Source: Pseudeuparius sepicola (lineage: Eukaryota > Arthropoda > Insecta > Coleoptera > Anthribidae). From it: a stretch of 64,000 nt of DNA. The notes below the pieces were generated by a model. That model did not search any database. It had not been told where the DNA came from and was given only the letters and a program-made list of their open reading frames with translations. This document shows, in pieces, positions 34,602 through 46,674 of the stretch. The stretch covers positions 50,467,223-50,531,222 of the forward strand of contig OY987303.1 of NCBI GenBank assembly GCA_963920635.1. Reading direction: 5' to 3'. Position numbers and translations under genes: made by a program. The first letter of the stretch is position 1. Every line of letters begins with the position of its first letter.

Positions 34602-35204
34602 TATATATTATATATGCATATGTATAGACGGTAAACAAATCTAAATATAACGAAATACGCCAAATGGCACTTTTGGCGTCTCAGATAAAAAGCATAAACT
34701 AATCCTTGATGGTGATAACAGGTTGGTTATCTTCAATAAAATTTTTTTATCCTAAATTTTTCCTCCTCTGATAAGTAATACTACGATTGTGTTGACACCT
34801 TCTTATAATTCTAAACAACTTTTGTCAATATTATTTTTTTAATATTAAAAAATAGGGATGCCTAATTAACTACTTTATTGTTGAATCAAGTTCATATTTT
34901 CCAACCTTCCTCTTTCACGGAATACACAAGTTTATTATTTATTATTTAAAAAAACAATATTCTCCCTCTGTGGCGCACCCAGAAAATATGATTGGGGGGG
35001 GGGGGCAACTTAAAAAGTTTGACGTATTGCATACAAAATATTGTATGATTAAAAGAAATTTCCAGGCCAGGTCTCGGATTGGAAAAATAATTATTGCCGA
35101 GAGTCGCACAGAGGACAGTAGGTACATCTACGATACCACCCTCGAGAATTTTTTAAAATATTTTATACCCATGTCAAGTAGGTTGAGCAGAAATAGGTAA
35201 TCCA
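34602..35204. other. No recognised gene
   Basis: AT-rich; contains AATTCTAAACAACTTTT at 34807-34823 and a run of ten or more G near 34993. No coding evidence. Confidence 0.35.
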
Positions 35205-35520
35205 CCATCTTCGGGGGGCCGCCATATTGAATTTCGTGTGATGTCACTATTTTTATCGTTTTCTACTCTTCAAGCCCTTTCATTTGATGCCCATATTAAG
35301 GGGGTTGACAAAAAATACATCGCCCGCCATCTTGTAGCGAGGGCCATTTTGAAAGTATTACAATATTGAGTATTGCATATTGTATTTTCACCAGAACTAG
35401 AAGTGTAGGTATGCAAAATTTCAGCTCAATCGGCTGTCAAGAAGTTGTTCTAATTCGGTTTGCAAGATTCGACCCACACATACGATACATACATACATAC
35501 TAACAGGGCAAGTTAAATAA
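35205..35520 (+). mobile_element. LINE 3' tail, copy 1
   Basis: It shares with 36010-36310 the blocks GATGTCACT, TTTTCTACTCTTCAAGCCCT, GCCATCTTGTAGCGA, CAAAATTTCAGCTCAATCGG and CTTGCAAGATT/TTTGCAAGATT, then ends in an ACATACAT microsatellite. This layout is typical of RTE-like LINE 3' ends. No reverse transcriptase is attached. Confidence 0.6.
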
Positions 35521-35589
35521 AAGCTTGCAAAAAACTACTAAAGTCGTAGACATTATTTTCTCTTATGTAAATAACTTAAAAAAATTAAT

Positions 35590-35950
35590 AGTAAAAAAAT
35601 ATTTTTAAAAACAGCCTTTATTTAAATCCTCTGAAAAGAAGAAAATAAACTTTATAATAAATCAAACTAAGGCAAACCCATAATTTTGTTACATTATAAA
35701 ATAGTGTATGATATAAAATCTTGTCGCGAGATTTTCGTGTGTAAATTTCTTTTATAGAAAAGTATATTTTCTAGTTAGAATTATTTTCAAGATATATATA
35801 TTCTCACGACAAGCTTTTATATCATATATACAATTTTATAATGTAACAAAATTATCGGTTTGCCTCGGTTTGATTTATTATAAACTTTATTTTCTTCTTT
35901 TCGGGGCATTTAAATAAAAGCTTGTTTTTAAAAATATTTTTTTACTATTA
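35590..35950. repeat. Palindrome between the two LINE tails
   Basis: Left and right halves pair through AATAAACTTTATAATAAATC, TTTTGTTACATTATAAAAT and GATATAAAATCTTGTCG, with inverses at 35810-35900. Loop of about 60 bp. Confidence 0.85.
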
Positions 35951-36009
35951 ATTTTATTTTCAACTTTTTAGTTCTACTCTTCAAGCTGCCCATATTATGG
36001 CAAAAGAAA

Positions 36010-36310
36010 ATATAATCCGCCGTGTTGGAGCGGCGGCCGTATTGAATTTAGTGTGATGTCACTAACTTTATCGTTTTCTACTCTTCAAGCCCTTTCATTT
36101 GATACCCATATTAAGGCGGTTTACAAAAAAATACATCATCCGCCATCTTGTAGCGACGGCCATTTTGAAAGTATTAGAATATTGCGTATTGTATATTGTA
36201 TTGTCACCGGAACTAAAGGTTTATGCAAAATTTCAGCTCAATCGGATGTTAGGAAGTGGTTCTAATTCAGCTTGCAAGATTTGACCTAAACATACATACA
36301 TACATAAAAG
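36010..36310 (+). mobile_element. LINE 3' tail, copy 2
   Basis: Homologous to 35205-35520 and again ends in an ACATACATACAT run. Confidence 0.6.
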
Positions 36311-38105
36311 CTTGTAAAATACCAATTTGAGTAATGTTAACAATTATTTAACAATAGGTAATGGCATGGATATACAGGGTGGTCCAAACTTTATCAGCAA
36401 TACTTTGAAAACTGCTAGAAAATTTCAAAAAAGGAGTTTTTTCCTATAAACATGTATCGAAATCATAGCGGTTTTCGATATACAGGGCGTCAAAGTTTAT
36501 TCTTTCAAGTTTTCTTTTATTTTTCCTAAAGGAAGACAGTTACGACAAACATATTTGGTATAGTATAGACATACTATAAATTAAAAATAATTCAACCCAT
36601 CTAATTCCACCTGTGCCGGATAGACGCGGGTCAATCATCAAATTTTTTTAATAAAAAAAATTGTACGCCACTGAAAACGTAATTTTTTTACCTTCACTAA
36701 GTTTAAATACTAATCGTGACTTTTTTCGAAAATGTACCGTTTTTGAAAAATTCACTTTTGTGCGTTTTAATTTTTTTAGCAGAAGAAAATCAAAGTAGGT
36801 CCAAGCTTTCGAAATTTTGCACACCCACTGAGTTTTTAATTCCGAACAATTTTCCTTAATAACATTTTGCCGTAAGACCTACCTTACAGCCCACTTTACT
36901 GGTGCGAAAAATTAGTTGTTTTAATTCCTAGGAGCGAAATGCGCTTTATTCTTTATAAAAAAAATTAAATCCATTATAAAACCATTTTATACGATTTGGG
37001 ACAGCAATTCGTGCTCATTACCTTCACATGACAAGGATTGCTAAGGCAATTTATAGTAGCAATACAGCAAGAGTTGCACAGGGCTACTTAATGTTTCATA
37101 ACAGGTTTAATAATGCTTTATACCGCTTACTAACTTAGTGTATAGCCCTCATAAATTAATCATATTGCCCTTATAATTCGTTATATAAGCATTATAAAAC
37201 GAATCATTAAAAATATAAAACTGCTGCATTGCTGTAATTATCCTTTCCAATAGCCCCTATAATCTTGCCTCATGACGGTTATAAAGTAATTTTCTTGTGG
37301 CCCCGGTGTCTACAGCTCGATTTTTGAAAAAAGTTTTATCCCCGAAAAGGCATTTCGATACCTTTATTAATTTAGCAGATACAATGTTTCGTTTCTCGCG
37401 TTTCTGAAATGTGTCATAATTTTTTGTTAGCAAATATTTTGATAAAATTTTTTGTTTTTTTTAAGCAACCAACCAAAGAAAATATCTCTCTGTATCAACG
37501 ATTATACCTATGTAAAAAAATGAACAAAGAACGTGTTTAGCCGTTATTTACTTAAATCAAAGATCTTCATAAACAAAAACATTATGACACATAAGAAACG
37601 CGGAAATCGAAAAACGCGCTGTATCTCCTAAATAAATCAAGATGTAGAGATGCAGTTTGCGGTATTCAACTTTTTTCGAAAATCGACCTTTGGGCACCTC
37701 TCTACTTTTTGTGTATCTCTTCGGAAAGTAGGACACACCCCAAAAGCGTCCAGTTTGGGACACCATGTTCAAGATGGGCGAAAATCAATCTCTAAAGAAA
37801 AAAATATTGAAAATACCTAGGTACATAGGTAGGTATACATTATAATAATTTTCACAACAGCAATATAGGTATTGTTTGAAAAAGTCTGGGCGAGTGTTGT
37901 ATTTATTATAAGGCTTAAGAATTTAAATTACTTTTAAAACAAATTTTATGGGTGAAAAAATTCAAATGGGCGTGAACTTCTAGGCCTAAACAGTAAAAAA
38001 GCCTACATTTGGGACTAAATGAAAGACCTGAATGTATAAAATAAAGAACAGTTTTATAAAAAAAAAATACACTGGTGACATGAAACCAATTATATAAAAT
38101 CATAG

Positions 38106-40043
38106 GGGTCAAGCTTATGAGGCGCCATTTCGGACTTAATTATTATTTTTGAATATATAAATTTCTAGGGCTAATATATATTTTTTTAATATGATATTTA
38201 TAGAAATTTGCGTGAATAATCTTTTTTTAGTCAAATTTATATATTACGCATCGCCCAAAAGTATATATTACAGTAAACGCAAAAAAATATATCAAAACAC
38301 GATATATTAATTTGGTGCGCCAATATATAATAATTTAGGGTACCACTGATCGTCACCAGAGGTCGCGCCGCGCATTCCTAAAGTGCACCGGCAACGCTGC
38401 AGCAGAAAGTGCAGAAGCCCGAAGTAGAAATATTTTTTTATATGATATTTATAGAAATTTGCGTGAATAATATTTTTTTAGTCAAATTTATATATTACGC
38501 ATCGCCCAAAAGTATATATTACAGTAAACGCAAAAAATATATCAAAACACGATATATTAATTTGGTGCGCCAATATATAATAATTTAGGGTACCACCGTT
38601 CGTCACCAGAGGTCGCGCCGCACATCCCTAAAGTGCACCGGTAACGCTGCAGCAGAAAGCGCAGAATGGCGTAAAACCAGGGAAAATAAAAGTGTAAAAC
38701 CCACCCCGATTTTCTTCAAATTTTGGCTAGATAGGTTCCTATCCCCTATTTTCGCCCGACGTTACACCATTGGAAAAGATTACCACTTCTTTTTTCATAC
38801 GGCAGCGCGCATCGCTGCCGACTGCCACAATATGATGCGAATGTCCCCTTCTTTTTTCATACGGCAGCGCTTATCCCCCAAAAAGGAGGGAATACGCTCC
38901 TTATTGCAAAGATGCTTGAGAAAAAAGCACTTCCGACGGCTTCCGACGTAGACGTATCAAATGTTTACTTCGGTTTCGGACGTGTACGGAGTTAAATGTA
39001 CGTCCAAAGAAGTCACGTGACTCAATCCACCAATGAGAGTACAAGACGTATACCGACTTTTATATACGTCGGACGTATAAATAGCCACATCATGCGGGCG
39101 GGAAACTAATATGTTAAGATGATTGTGGGGTTATACACCACAAAACATCAAATCCCAAACCTGACACAGAAAAAGAACATCCAGTACGTCGGTAATCATA
39201 ATCACTTCGACTTCGGGCTTCTTCGCTTTCTGCTGCAGCGTTACTTACCGGTGTACTTTAGGGATGCGCGGCGCGACCTCTGGTGACGACCGGTGGTACC
39301 CTAAATTATTGTATATTGGCGCACCAAATTAATATATCGTGTTTTGATATATTTTTTTGCGTTTGCTGTAATATATACTTTTGGGCGATGCGTAATATAT
39401 AAATTTGACTAAAAAAAGATTATTCACGCAAATTTCTATAAACATCATATAAAAAAATATTTCGACTTCGAGCTTCTGCACTTTCTGCTGCCGCGTTGCC
39501 GGTGCACTTTAGGGATGCGCGGTGCGACCTCTGGTGACGACCAGTGGTACCCTAAATTATTATATATTGGCGCACCAAATTAATATGTCGTGTTTTGATA
39601 TATTTTTTTGCGTTTACTGTAATATATACTTTTGGGCGATGCGTAATATATAAATTTGACTAAAAAAAGATTATTCACGCAAATTTCTATAAACATCATA
39701 TAAAAAAATATTTCGACTTCGAGCTTCTGCACTTTCTGCTGCCGCGTTGCCGGTGCACTTTAGGGATGCGCGGTGCGACCTCTGGTGACGACCAGTGGTA
39801 CCCTAAATTATTATATATTGGCGCACCAAATTAATATGTCGTGTTTTGATATATTTTTTTGCGTTTACTGTAATATATACTTTTGGCCGATGCGTAATAT
39901 ATAAATTTGACTAAAAAAAGATTATTCACGCAAATTTCTATAAATATCATATTAAAAAAATATATTAGCGCGAGAAATTTATATGTACATATATTAAAAA
40001 ATAATAATTTAGTCCGAAATGGCGCCCCATACAAGCTTGCCCA
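38106..40043. mobile_element. Palindromic element carrying the 251-bp array
   Basis: The termini are inverted: CAAGCTTATGAGGCGCCATT at the left against the inverse of CAAGCTTGTATGGGGCGCCA at the right, then TTTCGGACTTAATTATTATT. The central 38680-39220 is non-repeated apart from a doubled CTTCTTTTTTCATACGGCAG at about 38786 and 38848. Confidence 0.8.
38191..39950. repeat. 251-bp unit: two forward and three reverse copies
   Basis: Forward units begin ATGATATTTATAGAAATTTG at 38191 and 38442. Reverse units end with the inverse at 39448, 39699 and 39950. Both spacings are 251 bp. Each unit contains GCGCACCAAATTAATAT and a CGACCTCTGGTGACGA segment. Confidence 0.92.
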
Positions 40044-41550
40044 TTGGAAACGTGATTATAATATTATCTGTTGTCTGAAGTACTCGAAATTAAGAACAAT
40101 TAAATCGCCTAAAATTCATGCCAAAGACGCAAAATTGTCCTTGAATAACCTCAAGGTTTTAGCAAACAGTAACAATTTACTTCGGTAAAAGTAGTCCAAT
40201 ATTTCAGAATAATTTGTTAAATTGCAATATCAGTCCGATAGCTTAAGGGTAACAGTCTTACCGATTGAAAATTAATTACCTATATCTACTGCGCTAGTCT
40301 GGTGGGGCTGTACCACATCGGTGGCGATCACTGACGGAAACTGGCGTCTGGCATCATGGCGTTGGCGTAGATGATGGCAACGATAGCGGCACACCAATGT
40401 TCCTTCATTTTTCATAAAATAGCTCCTCTTGATTCGTAAAAAGAGCACAATCAATTAACTACCCAGGTACTTCTTAAATGTCCACAGTATCTTTGAACTC
40501 TTGCACAGTTGTCACAGAGAGTCTATAGGCGCACAAGTACCTATGGCTAATCCAAGACGTGGGTGTTGCACTACATCCTCATCGAATTCTACCGGACAAC
40601 TGGGAACGAGAAAGGGAGACCGGCGCATCCAAGTTCGTAGATTTCCCCCACTCCGCACCATTTTGGATTATGTTTTATAACCACAATGAAACGTTTTGTT
40701 GTTGCAACTACACGGAATAGCTGCGGCAACAAAATGCGTTTTTGGGACTATAAACCAATTATGTTATTAAACCGCTTTTATTTGTACTAAAAAAATATTA
40801 TTAGAATTAAGATCTTATAAAATAGGATTATAAAGGTAGAAATTTAAAATAATACCTGTTATAAGCTGCGCGGTAATAAAACGGTGTTCATTTGTTTAGA
40901 AAACTAAATTATTAGAGTTGCAACTCTTTTTATACCAGTAACAAAATTTTTAGTTCATAAGTGAATTCTTACCAAAACTGTTGTATTAATTGATTTTTCT
41001 CTGTATACACAGAGAAAAATCAATTAATAAAATTAAATTAATAAAATTATAAAACATTAAGAAGCCCTGTGCAACTCTTGCCATATTGCTACCATAAACT
41101 GTCTTAGTAATCCTTGTCATGTGAAGGTAATGAGCACGAGTTGCTGTCCCAAATCGTATAAATGTGTATTATAAAGGATTTAATTTTTTTTATAAAGAAT
41201 AAATCGCATTTCGCTCAGTGTAGGACACACGATTTTTCGAATCTAGAAACCTTTGTGTAGGTTTTAAGACTAAATGTTATTAAGGAAAGTTGTTCGGAAT
41301 GAAAAACTCAGCAGGTGTGCAAAACTTCGAGAGCCTGGACTTTCGTTGGCCGCGGCCTGGACCTACTTTGATTTTCTTCTGCTAAAAAAAAATGACACAA
41401 AAGTGAATTTTTCAAAAACGATATATTTTCAAGAATAGTTTTCTTAGAATTTATTGGGAAATTTAGTGAAGGCAAAAATATTACTTTTCCAGTGGCGTTT
41501 TATGATGGTTGACCTCCGTCTCTCCGACACTGGTGGGGCATGGGAATATG

Positions 41551-43159
41551 AAAAAGAAAAATAGGAAAGTTTCCACTTTCCAAAAACTGTAAATTTTTTC
41601 CTGTAGGTATTCATATCTACTATATTTAATGTCACTTTTGATGGTCCAATATAACAGTACGCATGTCTGTATGGGGAGGCAAATTCCTATTTACTTTATT
41701 TCTTTTAGCAAAGATGAATTGGCTTGGCAAATAGAGAATCGTTTCCTTCACCCTAATATTTCATACCTGTGTTCGGAATTCGTGCCTCATTTCGATGAAA
41801 CATATGTTGCATCTGAAACAAAGTAAGGGTTGGGAGCTCCAAAACCCCCAAAACATATCTAAAGCCGTAGATCAACCCCGACCCTGTATGGAATATTTTG
41901 GGAACGCCCAAACGAATTTACATAATCTCTGCTCTCTTCAAGCCCTTCCGTTGTTTTTGGGGCCGGCTCTGAATATAAATTATTTTTTAACGTTTAGTGG
42001 GATTAGTGTGTGGGTTAAAGAGGCGGTTTCCGGGGAATAAATGGGTGGAATAAACAGCAGGGGGTCGCGTGGTGAGCGCTTATTGCTTCCTTCGGATTTT
42101 ATTTCAATTTTTTGTCGACAGTTTTGAGATGGACGTTGACGTAAACGAAAGCTGGTCGAAGACTGTTTTGTTGCCTGCACTAATTGAATTTTATTTTAAA
42201 CTTTATGGAAAAATTAGTGCATTTGAAAGGTTTACAAAAATATAAGGATGTTTCAAAAAATTTTATAGAAACTGTTTCAAAAGTTGTAGCCTCAAGAAAT
42301 TAAAAAAAGTTAATTAGTGGTCCACTGGTGGGGTTAGGAAGTCGACATTAAACACGTAATTCTATAATACAGGTGGCTCTATCAAGTGTTCTTGGAGTCA
42401 AACTATGAGGATTTTCTTGACAAAATTTTTGCCCCGTTATTCTCTGATAACTTTTTTATTTCGATACTGATATTCATAATTTTTGCGTCAATTTCATTAT
42501 ATGTGAGGCCCGTTATACTATGAAGGTATCGATTTTTAAATAGCCCCTTTGGGGCCCTGATGAGGAGCAATTTTCAATTACATAAACTTTTTTAATTTGG
42601 TCCAGGGGTATTCACGAAAGCCACCCCCTAAGTTTTGTATTTTTCGATCTAAAAAAAAAATGAAAATACGAAAGTTGTAGGAAATTCTTAAAAGTCATCA
42701 CTGAATTAAATAATTATTAATAGTAGCAAGAACTACTGTCAAATAGTCGAAAAAATGACGTCTATGGCAATCTCCGTTTTTTTTTTGTAAAATTCAAAAT
42801 ATTAATTCACTAAATTAGCTATAATCATTGAGTAAAGAATAGAATTCCTTTACTCAGTGCTCTAATGTGGGAAGTATCCCACAGCAATTCTGAACCGGTT
42901 CTCGATGATCTAATTTGTTGAAAAAAATTCTTGAATTACTTTTGTGCACTCTGATTCGCGAGAACTGGTTCAGTACTATCTGCTGGAACCTATTATATAG
43001 CATATATACAGTGTCTCTGGTTTTTAGTGGTAACACCCCACAAATCTAAATAGGATATGGACAATTTTGTTTTGTAAAAATAAACATAAACAACTTTATT
43101 GGTCCAATAGATCATAACAACGATACAGGACAAGCCATACAAAACAGGCAACATTATGT
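41551..43159. other. No recognised gene
   Basis: 41840-42180 is less AT-rich than its surroundings. A 38-codon plus frame from ATG 42139 (MDVDVNESWSKTVLLPALIE...) is open but unrecognised. A CAGTGTCTCTGGTTTTTAGT end near 43007 resembles a TA-element end. Confidence 0.35.
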
Positions 43160-44800
43160 ACTATACTTCGCCAGTGTTTAAATTTTCTCCGTGACGAGTA
43201 TCATAGTTGGGAAAAAAGTTAAAAGTGGAAAACTTCGAAATGTTGCTCTTAACGAAACACAAGATCTCCAAGATAAATAAGCAAGGCACAGTCAAAATAT
43301 TATTAAGTACAAAGATGCCTCTACACGCTTCCCTAAACTTCAACCAGAAATAAAAGGTTTTGACAATATCAATACTACAAATAGTCTTTATTCTTTTAAA
43401 TGCAAAGCAAATGCTTGCGCATTTTTTACATAACTCGCCTACATGACATTTCCAATTTAAGAACGAGTAAATATACAGGGACCGGCAGAAAGTTGGACAC
43501 AAAAATTTAAAATTTTTAAACTCTGATTTCGATTGATTTAAATTTCTAGCTGCTAATGGAACAAAATTAAAGTTTAGTAGAAAATTCATGTGTTATCCGA
43601 TGATAAGTTGCACTTGCAGTATTTTGCTTTTTTGTAATACACAGGGTGGTCGAAAAAAAAAAAACAAAAAAAGTTAAATTTCTTTTTTTTGACTAGGTGG
43701 CTGTGACTTTAAATCTGACATCCAACTTTGATTCCAAACAACTTTTATAAGTAACTTTTTACAGCATTTTAAAAAATAAGGGTACTTTACTCCTGAGTTA
43801 TTTTGACATTTTTGAATCTACCTCGTATCCAAAAGGATATATTTAAATTTTGATATGTGCGTTTTGAGTTTCAAATGATGCACCAACTTTTATCAAGAAT
43901 AAATTTTTCTGAGAAATTAATAATGAAAAAGTTTTCCATTTGTGTCCAACTTTCTGCCGGTCACTGTATATCTACACCAAATAATTTGAATTCATTTACT
44001 TGAACTATAGATCTATTGTTTAGTCTTATACAAGTACACTTTGATCTTGCTTTGTTCCGACTGAAAGAAACTGTATACAAAATGTCTTCTCTTGATTCAA
44101 TATTAATTATTTTGGCCAAAATAATTGTTAACAGTTGATAGTTTATTACCCATACTATTGGACACAGATTGTAAATTTTCAGAACTAGATAAAATTGAGA
44201 TATCATCTGCAAATGCACAAAAGGGAGTTGATATAACGCTTCCAACATCATTTGTGTGTATGAGAAAAAGTACGGGATCCAAGACACTGCCTTGGGGTAC
44301 ACGTCTGTGGGGCACACCTATTTCAGTAACAAGTTTTTCGGACCAGGTACCGAAGAAATCGACAAACTGTGTCCTATTTTGTAAGTAGGATCTCAATATT
44401 TCCATGCATCGACCACGCAGACCACATTTCTCAATATTTTCAAGAAGGACAACATGATCGACGCTGTCGAATGCTTTCGGCTTGCGGCCATCGTCTAGAC
44501 TCTCATATACCTGTAGAATGTCATCGTAGAAGGATGTTCGCGAAAGCCATGCTGGCTGTTATGTAAAATATTATTTGATTCCAGAAAATGTATAATTCTA
44601 TTTGCAAGCAGTTTTTTGACAATGAAGAAATTGGCCAATATTTTGCTATATTTTGCGGAAAGTATTTTTTGTAACCCTAGAAAAAAATATGATAATTTTT
44701 GGAACTGACCTTTTTCTTGTGGATTCAGCAACATATGCACTGGGATCATTTTTAAGTCTTCTAATTTCAAGATACTCAGATGTGTCAGTTAAAGGTAATG
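43160..44800 (-). pseudogene. Non-LTR retrotransposon reverse transcriptase, broken
   Basis: Reading down the minus strand, LLANRIIHFLESNNILHNSQ and HGFREHPST, then ILRSYLQNRTQFVDFFG, VPQGSVLDPVLFLIHTND and FADDISIL are in RT order (44770-44103). After the MITE at 43476-43966, the C-terminal part continues with CFAFKRIKTICSIDIVKTFY, FREACRGIFVLNNILTVPC and DTRHGENLNT. Several frame changes are needed. The motifs fit the Jockey/CR1 group. The 5' end (endonuclease) is absent. Confidence 0.85.
43476..43966. mobile_element. MITE inserted in the LINE
   Basis: CAGGGACCGGCAGAAAGTTG then GACACA at the left and TGTGTCCAACTTTCTGCCGG then TCACTG at the right, inside flanking TATA on both sides. It splits the reverse-transcriptase frame and contains the motif TTCCAAACAACTTTT near 43732. 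Confidence 0.9.
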
Positions 44801-46310
44801 CATTTTTTTAAGTGCCGTTGGCCTGAAGGTTTATTAATAAAATCCCTGGCACGAAAAGGAGTAAATTAATGCCGTCTTGGATAAAGAGGCCGCCTGTAGT
44901 AGTCCCAATAACTCCAACCCGATTTTTCCGGTATTACCTACCTAGGAATCCTACAATTCCCATTACGTGGGCATTACGTACAACTATAAGTAGGTAGCTC
45001 AAAACAAAAATCGTATTTCCTAAATTTTAAATTATTAAGCAGGTAGCTTCAGTAGGTCTTTTTTAATGAGTTTATCTACGACTGCGAGTTTATTTTAAGT
45101 TTGTGAGGTACCCTGGGAGAGAAATAAAATTACAAAAATTTTGTAATGAATACCGAGAAAAACTACACGATTAGAACTACTAGACCTAATCTTATTATTA
45201 TTAGTCTATCCCGAAAACTGTGAAAGTTCTTTGGGTAGATACATTCAATAACGGAAGAAAGTTCAAGTATACATATTACAATTGGATTGAGGAACCTGAT
45301 ATACCGGGAGATAATGACAGATTTTTGGACGTGATTTTACTCAGTACCTACTTATGCCTTTCAAAGGGTATTATGTTGTGTACATTCTCACAATAATAAG
45401 GTATGAATCAGGGAGTCAAGCTGGGTTCTTCATATGAAAAACTAAGTTTTCATTTATTCAAAAAATATGCGTTTTGATATGATTTTAGTCAGGCTGCCAT
45501 GTGTTTTATAATGATGTTCAAAATAGAAAATTAGCACAATACACAAGGGGCTATTATTGTCACCTAAACTTGTATTTTAATAATTAATTTTTCCACGTTT
45601 CTGAACAGGCTGCCAATGAGAACTATGCAAGTTCTTGCTAAGAAACTGCTGAAAAAAGGATGGCATATCGTTTGCCCATGTCCAAGTACAGTTTAAATTT
45701 AATGTTGGACTTGGACATGCGCAAACGGTATGCCATCTTTTCTTCAGCAGTTTTATGACAAGAACTTACATGCACTTATCATTGGCAGCCTGTTCAGAAA
45801 CATAGAAAAATTAAGTATTAAAATACAAGTTCACGTGACAATAGTAGCCCTTTGGACCCACCCTAACGGTATGCCTATGGTTTTCTGAGGAATTTTCTAT
45901 TTTAACTTCATTATAAAACACACGGCAGCCTGACTAAAATCATATCAAAACGCATAAATCGAAGAAACGAAAACTCAATTTTCCATATATGAAGAACCCA
46001 GAATGACTTCATACCTTATTATTGTGAGAATATACGCAACATACTGAGTACAATCACGTCCAAAAATCTGTTACTATCTCCCGGTCTATGGTAACAAGGT
46101 GCAATAGCGACAAATTCTAAATAAGTCTTTAAAGTTTATTTTACGGCCCGATTAAACGTACTTTCCAGACTATAAACACGCTACTAAATATTGTTGTAAC
46201 GTATATGCTAGAACTCCGTTGGTTCTTATCTGTGGACGTTAAGGGTTAAGGGGGGTGATTATAATTCATCTTTTTGAAAAATTGGCACTGACTTACCATA
46301 CTTACTACTT
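44755..46310. repeat. Dispersed repeat, copy 2, interrupted
   Basis: Matches 4584-5090 from GATACTCAGAT onward. Interrupted at 45303 by a foldback, and resumes at 46086 with GGTAACAAGGTGCAATAGCG. It also has about 120 bp (46125-46285) missing from copy 1. Confidence 0.8.
45303..46085. mobile_element. 783-bp foldback inserted in the dispersed repeat
   Basis: The left end ACCGGGAGATAATGACAGAT and right end ATCTGTTACTATCTCCCGGT are inverted; pairing continues through TTTTGGACGTGATT, ATATGAAGAACCC/GGGTTCTTCATATG, CAGGCTGCC and TGGACTTGGACATG to a short central loop. Flanks contain TA. The uninterrupted site is at about 5015 in copy 1. Confidence 0.88.
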
Positions 46311-46674
46311 AAATTCGTGGAAATAATTGCTGGAAGTCAATTTCAACTATAAAATAAATTTGTTTCATTTGGTAGTTTCCACATTCTGCACTTCTTGACA
46401 CAACATTGTCAAGTCCAATTTTTAGAAGTCATGGAAACCATTATTAATTTTTACTAACAGTCAATCGAAATAGCAGCACTAAAAAAGTTTCTAAGTATGC
46501 AAGCAATTTTGTCATATTTGGATGACTTATTTTTTTTTCCAAAAATAAACTTCATATGCGTGCTTTTGGGGCTACAACCTGATTTTTCCTCAGCTCTTCA
46601 TAGATTTCTCGAGTGTTCATAAGCAAACACGACACACTGTATAGAATTATGACACCTTTTTAACTTTCAATCCA

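Larger units (their letters stand above)
36605..41550. repeat. Very long inverted repeat, about 4.9 kb
   Basis: The left arm (36605-37105) and right arm (41075-41550) pair through CGCCACTG, TTCACTTTTGTG, GAAAATCAAAGTAGGTCCA, CGAAATGCGCTTTATTCTTT, TTACCTTCACATGACAAGGA and GAGTTGCACAGGGC. Between the arms are about 1 kb of unique sequence on each side and the 251-bp palindromic array. A perfect small hairpin (TTGATTTTTCTCTGTATACA with its inverse) is at about 40991-41024. Confidence 0.8.

Noticed and set aside
38191..39950. CRISPR-like array (regular repeats)
   Set aside because: Units are 251 bp, lack short spacers and occur in both orientations in a eukaryotic genome; this is a transposon array.
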